Assembly (NCBI RefSeq): GCF_014643775.1
Contig: NZ_BMKC01000001.1
Location: 1,612,001 to 1,676,000 of the forward strand
Direction: 5' to 3'
Length of the DNA stretch: 64,000 nucleotides
Source of the DNA: Arenimonas soli
GTDB taxonomy: Bacteria > Pseudomonadota > Gammaproteobacteria > Xanthomonadales > Xanthomonadaceae
The position numbers were made by a program, and so were the translations under genes. The notes beneath the pieces are model-generated. The model did not search any database and had not been told where the DNA came from. It saw only the letters and a list, made by a program, of their open reading frames with translations. This document shows positions 50,837-62,088 of this stretch, piece by piece; position 1 is the first letter of the stretch; every line of letters begins with the position of its first letter.

Positions 50837-52134
50837 CGGGTGGGCTCCGGAGGGATGTACGGGGTGACCCCGCATTCTACCGCGCCGGGGCTCGGGCGTC
50901 GGGATGCGGCAGCCAATGCAAACGCCGAGAACAGCGGCGCCAGCAGGTACATGCCAAGGAAATACCGCCCCTGGATCTCGAACACCAGGTGCACGGCCCA
51001 GAACGACAGCACCCAGGCCACGGGCACCAGGGCCGCGAAACGATGACCGCGGCGCCAGGCCAACAGCGCACCGGCCGCGACCCCCAACAGCAGCAGGAAC
51101 GTGACCACGCCATAGAGGCTGCGTTCGGCGTCGATGGCCCGCTGGTAGCGGGCTTCCTGCACCATCCTGGACGGCGACGCCGCCACGCGCGACTTGACCG
51201 ACGGCGCTTCGAGCAGCCAGTACAGCGAGAACGCCGGCGGCCGCAGGACCTGCGGCAGCTTGCACCAGATCACCGCGCGCCAGTGGATGGGCGGCTGCGC
51301 GGCCAGGCGGTCGCGGATGGCAAGCGGCAAGGACTTGTCCTTGTCCTCGCGTGCGGCGCGCGCCGCTTCTGGCGACCAGTAGCCGCAGTTTTCGGTGCGC
51401 GAAACAAGCAGGCCCGCATACAGGGTAACGGCCGAACTGGTGCGCAGTGCCTCGCTGCGGCCACTCAGCCCGCGCAGCCCGTTGTCGAGCGCGTAGCCGA
51501 GCAGCGAGCCGACCAGCAGCACACCCACGAGGGCCGGCGCCCAGGGTTCTTGCCGGCGACGCAGCCAGGCAGGCAGGGCAAGCACGATCACCAGTGTCCA
51601 GGCCAGCAGGGCGTACTGGGGCTTCGTGGACACGCCGGCCGCCAACAGCGCGACCGCCGCCAGCTGGAAACGTCGACGACCAGGAGCATCCAGGGATCGC
51701 AGCAGGCAGGCCAGGGCCCCGGCCAGGAAGGCCGCGGCAATCATGTCCAACTGCACGATGCCCACGTACGGGGCCAGCAGGAACAGATAGGCGCAGGTCA
51801 GGATCGCCCACCCCTGGCGGCGACCCTGGCCCAGCATCCAGGCAATCCAGAGCACCAGCAGGCCGGCGGCGAGGTTCAAGACCAGTGAAGCAAGTACCGG
51901 CCCCAGGCCAAGCGCCTTGGGGACCGCCAGGAGCCACAGACCCACGCCACCGCGCTCGTAGGCGGCAGGGTCGCCGGCCGATTCCCAGTAAAGCAGCCAG
52001 TCACTGTGCGGCAGGGGCGCCAGGCCCAGGGCCAGCAAGACACCGGTGAGGACAAAAAGCCCGGCCACCACAAGCACGAAGGCCAGCGCGACTGGTCGCG
52101 CTGGCCCTCTTGAGGATGGCGGCTGTCCCTTCAT
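50833..52134 (-). CDS. Polytopic membrane protein, GT-C glycosyltransferase-like
   Basis: The 433-residue protein has about ten helices (for example [39 protein letters not shown] and [18 protein letters not shown]). After the first helix a periplasmic loop carries [11 protein letters not shown], the acidic position expected of GT-C glycosyltransferases that use lipid-linked sugars; a GT87/ArnT-type enzyme is therefore possible. Its stop codon overlaps the prpB start, an odd pairing. The start ATG at 52134 is preferred over a GTG two codons earlier. Function unproven. Confidence 0.65.
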   Translation of the reverse strand: MKGQPPSSRGPARPVALAFVLVVAGLFVLTGVLLALGLAPLPHSDWLLYWESAGDPAAYERGGVGLWLLAVPKALGLGPVLASLVLNLAAGLLVLWIAWMLGQGRRQGWAILTCAYLFLLAPYVGIVQLDMIAAAFLAGALACLLRSLDAPGRRRFQLAAVALLAAGVSTKPQYALLAWTLVIVLALPAWLRRRQEPWAPALVGVLLVGSLLGYALDNGLRGLSGRSEALRTSSAVTLYAGLLVSRTENCGYWSPEAARAAREDKDKSLPLAIRDRLAAQPPIHWRAVIWCKLPQVLRPPAFSLYWLLEAPSVKSRVAASPSRMVQEARYQRAIDAERSLYGVVTFLLLLGVAAGALLAWRRGHRFAALVPVAWVLSFWAVHLVFEIQGRYFLGMYLLAPLFSAFALAAASRRPSPGAVECGVTPYIPPEPTR

Positions 52135-52171
52135 GGACACGCAAGCGGAACCTTCACTCCCTGACCGGACC

Positions 52172-53158
52172 TCAGCCCAGCAGGTGGGCGACGCCCGCGC
52201 GCTCTTCCTCGAGCTCGGCCAGGGTCTTGTCCATCATCGAACGCGAGTACTCGTCGATTTCCAGGCCCTGCACGATTTCGTACTTGCCGTCCTTGCAGAC
52301 CACCGGGAATCCGTAGATGACGTCCTTCGGGATGCCGTAGCTGCCGTCGGAGGGGATGCCCATGGTGGCCCACTTGCCGTTGGTGCCCAGCGACCAGTCA
52401 CGGATGTGGTCGATGGCGGCGTTGGCGGCCGAGGCGGCCGAGGACAGGCCGCGGGCTTCGATGATCGCGGCGCCGCGCTTGCCGACCTTCGGGATGAAGG
52501 TGTCGCGGTTCCAGCTTTCGTCGCCGATCCTGTCCTTGAGCGAACCGCCGGCCACGGTGGCGAAGCGGTAGTCCGGGTACATGGTCGGGCTGTGGTTGCC
52601 CCACACGACCAGCTTTTCGATGCCGGCGACGTCGACACCGGCCTTGATGGCCAGCTGCGACAGCGCGCGGTTGTGGTCCAGGCGCAGCATGGCGGTGAAG
52701 TTGCCCGGGTTGATGTCCGGCGCCGACTTCATGGCGATGTAGGCGTTGGTGTTGGCCGGGTTGCCGACCACCAGCACCTTGATGTCGCGCGAGGCGACGG
52801 CGTTGATGGCCTTGCCCTGCACGGTGAAGATTTCGGCGTTCTTGAGCAGCAGGTCCTTGCGCTCCATGCCCGGGCCGCGCGGCATGGCGCCGACCAGCAG
52901 GGCCACGTCGGCGTCCTTGAAGGCGACCATCGGGTCGTCGGTGCCGACCATGCCGGCCAGCAGCGGGAAGGCGCAGTCTTCAAGCTCCATCATCACGCCC
53001 TTGAGCGCGGCCTGGGCCTTTTCCATCGGCAGTTCAAGCATCTGCAGGATGACCGGCTGGTCCTTGCCGAGCATTTCGCCCGAAGCGATGCGGAACAGCA
53101 GGGAATAGCCGATCTGGCCAGCGGCGCCGGTGACGGCAACACGGACGGGGGTTTTCAT
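52172..53158 (-). CDS. mdh: Malate dehydrogenase
   Basis: Mdh interconverts malate and oxaloacetate with NAD(H). The 328-residue protein is of the mdh group found in many proteobacteria and actinobacteria: [55 protein letters not shown] and the catalytic His in [13 protein letters not shown]. Length equals the non-enteric group 2 type (about 328). It precedes the prpBC transcript on the same strand and could supply oxaloacetate for PrpC. Confidence 0.95.
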   Translation of the reverse strand: MKTPVRVAVTGAAGQIGYSLLFRIASGEMLGKDQPVILQMLELPMEKAQAALKGVMMELEDCAFPLLAGMVGTDDPMVAFKDADVALLVGAMPRGPGMERKDLLLKNAEIFTVQGKAINAVASRDIKVLVVGNPANTNAYIAMKSAPDINPGNFTAMLRLDHNRALSQLAIKAGVDVAGIEKLVVWGNHSPTMYPDYRFATVAGGSLKDRIGDESWNRDTFIPKVGKRGAAIIEARGLSSAASAANAAIDHIRDWSLGTNGKWATMGIPSDGSYGIPKDVIYGFPVVCKDGKYEIVQGLEIDEYSRSMMDKTLAELEEERAGVAHLLG

Positions 53159-53167
53159 GGAGGCTCC

Positions 53168-54367
53168 TTACGAAAGTTCGGCGAAAAATTCCTGGATCCG
53201 CTGCAGGCCCTTGGGCAGCTGCTCGGTCGGACAGGTGTAGCTGATGCGCAGCGCGCGCGGCTCGCCGAAGGCCGAGCCCGGCACGCAGGCCACGCCCTTG
53301 GTTTCGAGCAGCACGGAGCAGAAGTCGACGTCATTGGCGATCTTCACGCCCTTGTGCGACTTGCCGAAGGCGCAGCTGATGTCGGGGAACACGTAGAACG
53401 CACCCTGGGGCTTGGGGCACAGCACGCCCGGGATCGAGTTCATGGTGTCCACGACCATGTCGCGCTTGGCCTGGAATTCGGCGCGCTTGGCTGTCGGCAC
53501 GTCCTGCGGACCCGACAGCGCGGCCACGGCGGCGGCGGTGACGACTTCAGGCAGGTTGGTGATGTGGGTGGAGTTGAGCACCGTCACGGCCTTGGCCACC
53601 ACTTCGGGGCCGGCCATGAAGCCAACGCGCCAGCCGGGCATGCCGTAGGTCTTGGACAGCGAGTCCACGAACACCACGCGCGAGCGAAGCTCGGGACGGG
53701 CCTGCACGAAGTTGTGGTAGCCGATGCCGTCGAACACCATGGTGTTGTAGATGTCGTCGGTGATCACCCAGGTGTCCGGATGCCTGGCGATGACGTCGGC
53801 CAGCGCCGCGATTTCCTCGCGGGTGTAGACCATGCCGGTCGGGTTGTTCGGGTTGTTGAACAGGAAGACCTTGGGCTTGGTGGCCAGGGCTTCATCGAGC
53901 TGCGCCGGGGTGAGCTTGTAGTCCTGGCTGGCCGGGCACGGCAGCTCGAGGATCTTCGCGTCCAGCACCTCGGCGATGTCGGCGTAGGTGGTCCAGTACG
54001 GCACGGCGTAGGCGATGGTGTCGCCTTCGTCGAGCAGGGCCTCGGCCAGGTTGTACAGGATGTGCTTGGCGCCGATGCCGGTCGCGCAGTTCAGGCGCGT
54101 GTAGCCGCCCAGGCCCAGGCCTTCGAGGTGGTGCAGGAAGGCATCGAGCAGGGCGTCGGAACCGCGGTTGGAGCCGTACTGGCCGCTGTCCTTTTCAAGC
54201 GCCTCGCGGGCGGCGGCGTAGACGTGCTCGCCGGGCAGGAAGTTGGGTACGCCGATGGAGAAGCTGACGATGTCGCGGCCTTCGGCCTTGAGCTTCTTCG
54301 CCTTTTCGGCGACGGCCATGATGGCACTGGGCTTGGCACGGCCCATGCGCTTGGCAAGCTGGGGCAT
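53168..54367 (-). CDS. Aspartate-type pyridoxal-phosphate aminotransferase
   Basis: The 399-residue fold-I aminotransferase has the PLP lysine in VDSLSKTYGMPGWRVGF, NNPNNPTGMVYT and the substrate-arginine region ALRISYTCPTEQL. It resembles bacterial class Ib aspartate/prephenate aminotransferases, converting aspartate and 2-oxoglutarate to oxaloacetate and glutamate. The ATG at 54367 is chosen because homology begins at AKRMGRAKPSAI. It is 9 bases upstream of mdh on the same strand; together they link aspartate, oxaloacetate and malate. Confidence 0.9.
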   Translation of the reverse strand: MPQLAKRMGRAKPSAIMAVAEKAKKLKAEGRDIVSFSIGVPNFLPGEHVYAAAREALEKDSGQYGSNRGSDALLDAFLHHLEGLGLGGYTRLNCATGIGAKHILYNLAEALLDEGDTIAYAVPYWTTYADIAEVLDAKILELPCPASQDYKLTPAQLDEALATKPKVFLFNNPNNPTGMVYTREEIAALADVIARHPDTWVITDDIYNTMVFDGIGYHNFVQARPELRSRVVFVDSLSKTYGMPGWRVGFMAGPEVVAKAVTVLNSTHITNLPEVVTAAAVAALSGPQDVPTAKRAEFQAKRDMVVDTMNSIPGVLCPKPQGAFYVFPDISCAFGKSHKGVKIANDVDFCSVLLETKGVACVPGSAFGEPRALRISYTCPTEQLPKGLQRIQEFFAELS

Positions 54368-54466
54368 CACGATCCTCGCGGGGTCTGGGTGGCGGGATGG
54401 AAAACCCCGGAAGGATACCACGCAGCCCTTCCGGGACGCCCGTACCGCCACCCTGCCCGGCCCGGG

Positions 54467-54973
54467 TCAGGCGGCGTCGAGCGCCTTGTTCCACTCGGCC
54501 ACGCGGTCGGCCTGGGCGGCCAGCAGCGGGGCGGTGTCGCCTTCGATCTTCAGGCTTTCGATCTTGTCGCCGCCGCGCACGGCGTCGACCACGGCCTGGT
54601 CGTCGGCACCCAGCACTTCACCGAACACGGTGTGCTTGCCGTCCAGCCAGGGCGTGGCGACGTGGGTGATGAAGAACTGGCTGCCATTGGTGCCCGGCCC
54701 GGCGTTGGCCATGGACAGCACGCCCGGCTTGTCGTGGCGCAGTTCGGGACGGCATTCGTCCTCGAAGCGGTAGCCCGGGTTGCCGGTGCCGGTGCCGCGC
54801 GGGCAGCCGCCCTGGATCATGAAATCGGGGATGACCCGGTGGAAGCTGAGGCCGTCGTAGAAGCCGCGCTGGGCCAGGTTGACGAAGTTGGCGACGGTCA
54901 GCGGCGCCTGGTCGGCGTGCAGCTTGACGCGGATCGGGCCGCGGGAGGTGGTGAAAACGGCGGTCAGGGACAT
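54467..54973 (-). CDS. ppiB: Cyclophilin-type peptidyl-prolyl isomerase
   Basis: The 168-residue cytosolic cyclophilin has the active-site segments [30 protein letters not shown] and the tryptophan-bearing [13 protein letters not shown]. It speeds cis-trans isomerisation of proline bonds. No signal peptide is present, so it is the PpiB type rather than PpiA. It is transcribed toward the aminotransferase gene with a 99-base gap, and the upstream region is shared with typA. Confidence 0.9.
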   Translation of the reverse strand: MSLTAVFTTSRGPIRVKLHADQAPLTVANFVNLAQRGFYDGLSFHRVIPDFMIQGGCPRGTGTGNPGYRFEDECRPELRHDKPGVLSMANAGPGTNGSQFFITHVATPWLDGKHTVFGEVLGADDQAVVDAVRGGDKIESLKIEGDTAPLLAAQADRVAEWNKALDAA

Positions 54974-55049
54974 GGAGGGCTCCGGTGCGGGTGGCCGGGC
55001 GGGTCCCGGCGGGCCGGCTAGGATGCCACAGGAAGGCGGTGGCCCGGGC

Positions 55050-55069
55050 GCCTGAACGGGCATTCAGGC
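55050..55069. promoter_or_regulatory. Seven-base inverted repeat upstream of typA
   Basis: GCCTGAA (55050-55056) and its reverse complement TTCAGGC (55063-55069) are separated by six bases, just ahead of a TATAAT. The shape is that of an operator half-site pair. The word GCCTGAACGG is shared with the sites at 17896-17905 and 47925-47934. Confidence 0.4.
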
Positions 55070-55081
55070 AGCGTTTACCGC

Positions 55082-55087
55082 TATAAT
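55082..55087 (+). promoter_or_regulatory. TATAAT box of typA
   Basis: A consensus TATAAT lies 48 bases before the typA ATG. No good -35 hexamer lies at normal spacing; the adjacent inverted repeat could be an activator or repressor site. Confidence 0.4.
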
Positions 55088-55135
55088 CATCGGCTTCCTC
55101 AGCCAAGAGCAGCGCGCCACCAGGCGTCCATCCGC

Positions 55136-56977
<1,842 letters not shown>

Positions 56978-57002
56978 TTTCGCGCCCGCTTGCCGGATAC
57001 GA

Positions 57003-57033
57003 AAGCGCCCCGGGATTCCGGGGCGTTTTTTTT
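57003..57033 (+). terminator. Rho-independent terminator of typA
   Basis: An 8-base-pair stem (57006-57013 with 57018-57025) and an eight-T run (57026-57033) lie 26 bases after the typA stop. Confidence 0.9.
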
Positions 57034-57157
57034 GACGCCTCCCGCGCCATTCCGGATGGGCGGGCATTGCCGGCAGCCCTCAACTCACGCCCGAATCACG
57101 CCGGGGCGGCGATCCTTGCCGCCACCATCAACCCCTGCTCTGGAGCGCGGTAAGCGT

Positions 57158-57874
57158 ATGTCCACCCTTCACAATCTTTTCACTCGCCACAAGATGATCC
57201 CGCTCGCTGCGGCGCTCGCGCTCGGCGCGCCCTTGGCCGCGTCGGCGCAGGATCCCGGCTTCAGTTACCTCGAAGGCGGCTTCATCACCAGCTTCGTCAA
57301 CGACGTGGAGAACTCCGGGACGATCACGGGCATCGGCCCCACGGCCGAACTCGAAACCGATGCCGGCGGCGGCGGCTTCATCGGCGGCGCGTGGGAATTC
57401 GGCGAGAACATGCATGTGTTCGGTGAGTTTTCCTCGGCCAGCCAGGAACTCGAGGTCAGGGACGGCACGAGCAACGTCGAAGGCGAATTCGACGTGACGC
57501 GCTGGCGCATCGGTGTCGGCTATGCCTACCCGGTCTCGCCCACGGTCGATCTCTATGGCCGCCTGAGCTACGACAACGCCGAGTTCAAGGACGTCCAGGT
57601 CGCTGGCTTCAACCTCGACGCCGACGTCGACGAGAGCGGCATCGGCGGCGAGATCGGCATGACCTGGGCCGCGACGCCCGCGGTCCAGCTCCAGGGCCAC
57701 CTGCGCTACACCTCGGTCGGCGAGATCGCTCCTTCTGGCTCCGACACCTTCGACGCCGACATCCTGGTCGGCGTGAACGGCCGCTGGTATTTCCGGCCCG
57801 ACCTCGCCCTGGTCGCCGGCTACGAGTTCGGCAAGATCACCACGGTGAACGTGGGCATGCGCTACTCGTTCTGA
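57158..57874 (+). CDS. Outer-membrane beta-barrel protein
   Basis: The 238-residue precursor has a signal peptide (about 1-30, LAASAQ) and a small barrel with alternating hydrophobic strands (for example MHVFGEFSSASQ, RIGVGYAYPVSP, IGGEIGMTWAATP) ending in TVNVGMRYSF, the final-Phe signal of outer-membrane proteins. It resembles porin/OmpW-like small barrels of Xanthomonadaceae. Substrate unknown. The ATG at 57158 is used; a second ATG at codon 13 would shorten the signal peptide. A short gap to the amidase gene gives no clear operon link. Confidence 0.75.
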   Translation: MSTLHNLFTRHKMIPLAAALALGAPLAASAQDPGFSYLEGGFITSFVNDVENSGTITGIGPTAELETDAGGGGFIGGAWEFGENMHVFGEFSSASQELEVRDGTSNVEGEFDVTRWRIGVGYAYPVSPTVDLYGRLSYDNAEFKDVQVAGFNLDADVDESGIGGEIGMTWAATPAVQLQGHLRYTSVGEIAPSGSDTFDADILVGVNGRWYFRPDLALVAGYEFGKITTVNVGMRYSF

Positions 57875-57921
57875 GTTTTCGCTTTTGGCTAGACTCCGGG
57901 GAACCGTCCCCGGAGCCTGCC

Positions 57922-59505
57922 ATGCGCCCTGCCCTCGCCCTGCCCGTCCTGCTGCTGCTTGCCGCCTGCGACCAGCCAGCCGAAGCACCTGCGGCCCCGG
58001 CGGCCGACGTGGCCACGGTGGACGTGGTCGAACTCGACATGGCGGAAGCCAGCCGGCGCATGGCCGAGGGCGAGCTCGATTCTCGGCAGCTGACCCAGGC
58101 CTACCTGGACCGCATCGCCGCCATCGACGACGCCGGGCCGCGGCTCAACGCCGTCATTGAACTCGCGCCCGACGCCCTGGCCCAGGCCGAAACCCTCGAT
58201 GCCGAACGCGCCGCCGGCCAGGTGCGCGGACCGCTGCACGGCATCCCGGTGCTGATCAAGGACAACATCGACGTGGCCGGCCTGGTGAACTCGGCCGGCT
58301 CGCTGGCCCTGGCCGAACACCGTCCCGCGGACGACGCCTTCCTGGTGGCCCGCCTGCGCGAAGCCGGCGCCGTCATCCTGGGCAAGACCAACCTCAGCGA
58401 ATGGGCGAACTTCCGTTCCTCCCGCTCGACCTCGGGCTGGTCCAGCCGCGGCGGCCAGACCCGCAATCCCTATGTGCTCGACCGCAACCCCTGCGGCTCC
58501 AGCGCCGGCACCGGCGCGGCCATCGCCGCCAGCCTGGCGACGGTGGGCGTGGGCACGGAAACCGACGGCAGCATCCTGTGCCCTTCGGCGGTCAACGGCC
58601 TGGTCGGGCTCAAGCCCACCGTCGGCCTGGTCAGCCGCGACGGCATCATCCCGATCTCGATTTCCCAGGACTCCGCCGGGCCGATGGCGCGCACCGTCGC
58701 CGACGCGGCGGCGCTGCTGGTGGTGCTGGCCGCGGCCGACCCCACCGATCCGGCCGCTGCCGGCGCCGAAGGCAGGACCGCTGACTACCTGGCTGGCCTG
58801 GACCCGAAGGCCCTGGCCGGCAAGCGCATCGGCGTGCTGCGCCAGGCCATGGGCTACCACCCGGCCGTGGACGCGGCCACGGAGCGCGCCATCGAAGCCC
58901 TGCGCGCCGCCGGCGCCGAGGTCGTGGACCCGGTGCAAATCGCCACCTGGCGGCAGTGGGGCGGCGCCGAGTTCGAAGTGCTGCTCTACGAGTTCAAGGA
59001 CGGCTTGGACACCTACCTGGCCGACAGCGGCGCGCCGGTGGCCACGCTCGCAGCCCTGGTGGCCTGGAACCGCGACAACGCCGACCGGGCCATGCCCTTC
59101 TTCGACCAGGAACTGTTCGAACAGGCGCTGGCCAAGGGACCGCTGACCGAACCCGCCTATCTGGAGGCGCGCGCCACGGCCCGCCGGCTTGCGGGGGAAG
59201 AAGGCTTGCTGGCGCTGCTGCGCGAAAAGCAGCTCGATGCGGTGGTTGCCCCGACCACCGGCCCGGCCTGGCCGACCGACCCGGTGCTAGGCGACCACTT
59301 CACCGGCGCCGGCTATGGCGTGGCAGCGGTCGCGGGCACGCCCAGCATCACCGTCCCGATGGGTGAAGTGCAGGGCCTGCCGCTGGGGCTGAGCTTCATG
59401 GGGCCCGCCTGGTCGGAAGCCGAGCTGCTGGCCATGGCCTACGCCTTCGAACAGGCGACCCGGGCGCGCCGCCCGCCGGCGTTCACGCCAACGCTGGCGC
59501 CCTGA
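57922..59505 (+). CDS. Peptide-amidase-like lipoprotein
   Basis: The 527-residue amidase-signature enzyme has a lipoprotein signal (LLLLAAC, Cys16) and the Ser-cisSer-Lys triad: K in VLIKDN, the paired serines in CGSSAGTGA, and the nucleophile in GTETDGSILCPS. That last motif matches the Stenotrophomonas peptide amidase, which cleaves C-terminal amide bonds, better than GatA or indoleacetamide hydrolase. GLVSRDGIIPISISQDSAGPM is also shared. It is expected on the periplasmic face of a membrane and could deaminate peptide amides. Stands alone. Confidence 0.85.
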   Translation: MRPALALPVLLLLAACDQPAEAPAAPAADVATVDVVELDMAEASRRMAEGELDSRQLTQAYLDRIAAIDDAGPRLNAVIELAPDALAQAETLDAERAAGQVRGPLHGIPVLIKDNIDVAGLVNSAGSLALAEHRPADDAFLVARLREAGAVILGKTNLSEWANFRSSRSTSGWSSRGGQTRNPYVLDRNPCGSSAGTGAAIAASLATVGVGTETDGSILCPSAVNGLVGLKPTVGLVSRDGIIPISISQDSAGPMARTVADAAALLVVLAAADPTDPAAAGAEGRTADYLAGLDPKALAGKRIGVLRQAMGYHPAVDAATERAIEALRAAGAEVVDPVQIATWRQWGGAEFEVLLYEFKDGLDTYLADSGAPVATLAALVAWNRDNADRAMPFFDQELFEQALAKGPLTEPAYLEARATARRLAGEEGLLALLREKQLDAVVAPTTGPAWPTDPVLGDHFTGAGYGVAAVAGTPSITVPMGEVQGLPLGLSFMGPAWSEAELLAMAYAFEQATRARRPPAFTPTLAP

Positions 59506-59520
59506 CCGGGGCGCCGGGGC

Positions 59521-60915
59521 TCAGGCGCTGACCGGCGCCGCCAGGCTGGCCTGCTTGCGCACGATCAGCATGGCGATCTCCAGCGACTGCTCGTAGTTCA
59601 GGCGCGGGTCGACGGTCGAACGGTAGGCGCGGGCCAGGTCGGTGTCGGTCAGCTCGCGGGCGCCGCCCGTGCATTCGGTGACGTTTTCGCCGGTCAGCTC
59701 CAGATGCACGCCCCCCAGGCGGGTGCCGGCGGCCGCGTGCAGGTCGAAGGCGGACTCGAGCTCGCCGCGGATGTTGTCGAAGCGGCGGGTCTTGTAGCCG
59801 TTGCTGGTGCTTTCGGTGTTGCCGTGCATCGGGTCGCAGATCCACAGCACGCGGTGGCCTTCGCGACGCACGGCGTCGAGCAACGGCGGCAGTTTCTGTG
59901 CAACCTGGGCCGCACCCATGCGGTGGATCAGCGCCAGGCGGCCCGGTTCGTTCGACGGGTTGAGCACATCCACCAGCCTGAGCAGCTGGTCGGGCGTGAC
60001 CGACGGACCGATCTTCACCGCCACCGGATTGCGCAGGCCGCGGAAATATTCGACGTGGGCACCGTCGATCGCCGCCGTGCGCATGCCGATCCACGGGAAG
60101 TGCGTGGACAGGTTGAACCAACCCCACTGTCGCGGCACCTGCCGCGTAAGCGCCTCTTCGTAGGGCAGCAGCAGGGCTTCGTGCGAGGTGTAGAAGTCGG
60201 CGCGGTTGAGGTTGTGCAGGGTGTCGCCGGAAATGGTTTCCATGAAGCGCACGGCGTCGCCGACGGCGGCGACCATGCGTCGGTACTCGTCCGACAGCGG
60301 TGAATGGCCGACCCAGCCCAAGTCCCAGTATTCGGGGTGGTGCAGGTCGGCGAAGCCGCCGTCGATGAGCGCGCGCACGAAGTTCATGGTCATCGCCGAG
60401 CGGGCGTGGCCCTTCACCATGCGCCGCGGATCCGGCAGGCGCGCCTGCGCGGTGAACTCGGGCTGGTTGATGAAATCGCCGCGGTAGCTGGGCAGCGACA
60501 CGCCGTCGCGTTCTTCCATGTCGGCCGAACGCGGCTTGGCGTACTGGCCGGCGAAACGACCCACGCGCACCACCGGCAGGCGCAAGCCGTGCACCAGCAC
60601 CAGGCTCATCTGCAGCAGCACCTTCAGGCGGTTCGAGACCAGGGCCGATTCGCAGTCGGCGAAGGACTCGGCGCAGTCACCGCCCTGCAGCAGGAAGCGC
60701 TTGCCCTCCTGGGCCTCGGCCAGCTGCTTCTTGAGCGACAGGATTTCCCAGGAGGTGACCAGTGGCGGCAGGCGGCTGAGTTCACCCACCACCTCGGCCA
60801 GCGCGGCTTCGTCCGGGTAATGCGGCTGCTGCGCGGCCGGCCGCGCGCGCCAACCCGCCGGCGTCCAGTCGGACGGGACGGAAACGGTCTGCAGGCTGCG
60901 GTCGGGGGCGCTCAT
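59521..60915 (-). CDS. Class II 3-deoxy-7-phosphoheptulonate (DAHP) synthase
   Basis: This enzyme makes DAHP from phosphoenolpyruvate and erythrose 4-phosphate, the first step of aromatic amino acid synthesis. The 464-residue protein is type II (plant-like): LLQGGDCAESFADC, RVGRFAGQYAKPR, RGDFIN, LTRQVPRQWGWFNLSTHFPWIG, VKIGPSVTPDQL and HGNTESTSNGYKTR. Xanthomonads use this class. Allosteric residues were not assigned. It is convergent with the amidase gene and 110 bases downstream of dsbB on the same strand. Confidence 0.93.
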   Translation of the reverse strand: MSAPDRSLQTVSVPSDWTPAGWRARPAAQQPHYPDEAALAEVVGELSRLPPLVTSWEILSLKKQLAEAQEGKRFLLQGGDCAESFADCESALVSNRLKVLLQMSLVLVHGLRLPVVRVGRFAGQYAKPRSADMEERDGVSLPSYRGDFINQPEFTAQARLPDPRRMVKGHARSAMTMNFVRALIDGGFADLHHPEYWDLGWVGHSPLSDEYRRMVAAVGDAVRFMETISGDTLHNLNRADFYTSHEALLLPYEEALTRQVPRQWGWFNLSTHFPWIGMRTAAIDGAHVEYFRGLRNPVAVKIGPSVTPDQLLRLVDVLNPSNEPGRLALIHRMGAAQVAQKLPPLLDAVRREGHRVLWICDPMHGNTESTSNGYKTRRFDNIRGELESAFDLHAAAGTRLGGVHLELTGENVTECTGGARELTDTDLARAYRSTVDPRLNYEQSLEIAMLIVRKQASLAAPVSA

Positions 60916-61025
60916 CGGTTTTCCAGGGAATCCAGGGGTGGGGAGTGTTGCGAAACATCATGCCACAGGGGTTGCGACGACCCGTGCAGGCCACGCGAAC
61001 TCACCAGGGGGTGCGCGCGCAGGGC

Positions 61026-61535
61026 TCAGCGGCGGCGGAAGCCCGCCCAAAGCACGCCCAGGGCCAGGCCCACGAACCAGACCAGGGTCCAGAACGGCAT
61101 CGACAGGCCCAGGAAGGTCCAATCGACCTTGGCGCATTCGCCGGAGCCTTCCAGCACCTTGGCCAGGGCCTTGAACGGACCCATCGCCTCGACCATGTAG
61201 TCCAGGCCCATGGACGTGCACAGCGGCACTTCGCTGGGCGGCAGCGACTGCAGCCAGACGTGGCGCGCGGCGATGCCGGCACCCGCGGCGGCGGGAATGA
61301 AGGCAAGCAGGCCGTAGACCGCGCGCCCCACCCTGCCCCTTGGCGCGTGCAGGCCACCGACCAGGAAAACGATGCCCAGGGCCGCGAAGGCGATCCGCTG
61401 AAGGATGCACAGCGGGCAAGGCATCATCAGCATGCCGAACTGCACGTACAGGGCGTAGGCCAGCAGCGCCGCGCACAGCGCGAAACCGGTCAGGAACTGG
61501 GCCCGGAAGGTCCAGGCGAAGGGATTGGCGGTCAT
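61026..61535 (-). CDS. dsbB: Disulfide bond formation protein B
   Basis: DsbB re-oxidises DsbA and passes electrons to ubiquinone in the inner membrane. The 169-residue protein has four helices (for example FLTGFALCAALLAYALYVQF and FWTLVWFVGLALGVLW), the CxxC pair C40/C43 in MPCPLC and the second periplasmic pair C106 (PLCTS) and C134 (GECAK). Length matches the E. coli type (176). It follows the rplQ region in the same direction but with a terminator-like hairpin between. Confidence 0.92.
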   Translation of the reverse strand: MTANPFAWTFRAQFLTGFALCAALLAYALYVQFGMLMMPCPLCILQRIAFAALGIVFLVGGLHAPRGRVGRAVYGLLAFIPAAAGAGIAARHVWLQSLPPSEVPLCTSMGLDYMVEAMGPFKALAKVLEGSGECAKVDWTFLGLSMPFWTLVWFVGLALGVLWAGFRRR

Positions 61536-61625
61536 CGGCAGCGACTTGATGGCAAGGGGGACAGCCTAACCGACCGCGCCGGCGGCGCGAAGTTCATCGC
61601 GGCGGTTTCCGGACCCCGGAAACAC

Positions 61626-61651
61626 AGGACCCCGGCCGGGGCCGGGGTCCT
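61626..61651 (-). terminator. Hairpin after rplQ
   Basis: A perfect 12-base-pair stem, AGGACCCCGGCC with its complement (61626-61637 and 61640-61651), lies 24 bases past the rplQ stop. The following minus-strand bases TGTGTTT are only weakly T-rich, so it may be a modest terminator or a processing hairpin at the end of the alpha operon. Confidence 0.6.
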
Positions 61652-61674
61652 GGGGGTCTTGCGGCGCGCCGGGT

Positions 61675-62058
61675 TTATTCGGCGGCTTCGGCGTCAGCCT
61701 GCGGACGATCGACCAGTTCGACATAGGCCATCGGGGCGTTGTCGCCCGGACGGAAGCCGCACTTGAGGATGCGCAGGTAACCACCGGGACGGGCCTGGTA
61801 ACGCGGGCCGAGTTCGACGAACAGCTTGCCCACCGCCTCCTTGTCACGCAGGCGCGACATGGCGAGGCGGCGGTTGGCGACGCCGTCGATCTTGCCGATG
61901 GTGATCAGCGGCTCGGCGACCCGGCGCAATTCCTTGGCCTTGGGCAGGGTGGTACGGATCAGTTCGTGCTTGATCAGGGACGCAGCCATGTTGCTGAACA
62001 TCGCTTCGCGATGGGCGCTGGTGCGGCTGAACTTGCGGCCGGATTTCTGGTGGCGCAT
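61675..62058 (-). CDS. rplQ: 50S ribosomal protein L17
   Basis: L17 lies at the exit tunnel side of the 50S subunit. The 127-residue protein is recognised by [20 protein letters not shown] at the start, [13 protein letters not shown], and the C-terminal [26 protein letters not shown]. It is the last gene of the alpha operon after rpoA (30-base gap). Confidence 0.97.
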   Translation of the reverse strand: MRHQKSGRKFSRTSAHREAMFSNMAASLIKHELIRTTLPKAKELRRVAEPLITIGKIDGVANRRLAMSRLRDKEAVGKLFVELGPRYQARPGGYLRILKCGFRPGDNAPMAYVELVDRPQADAEAAE

Positions 62059-62088
62059 GGTCGTGTTTCCTTAAGTGAATTCCGGGCC

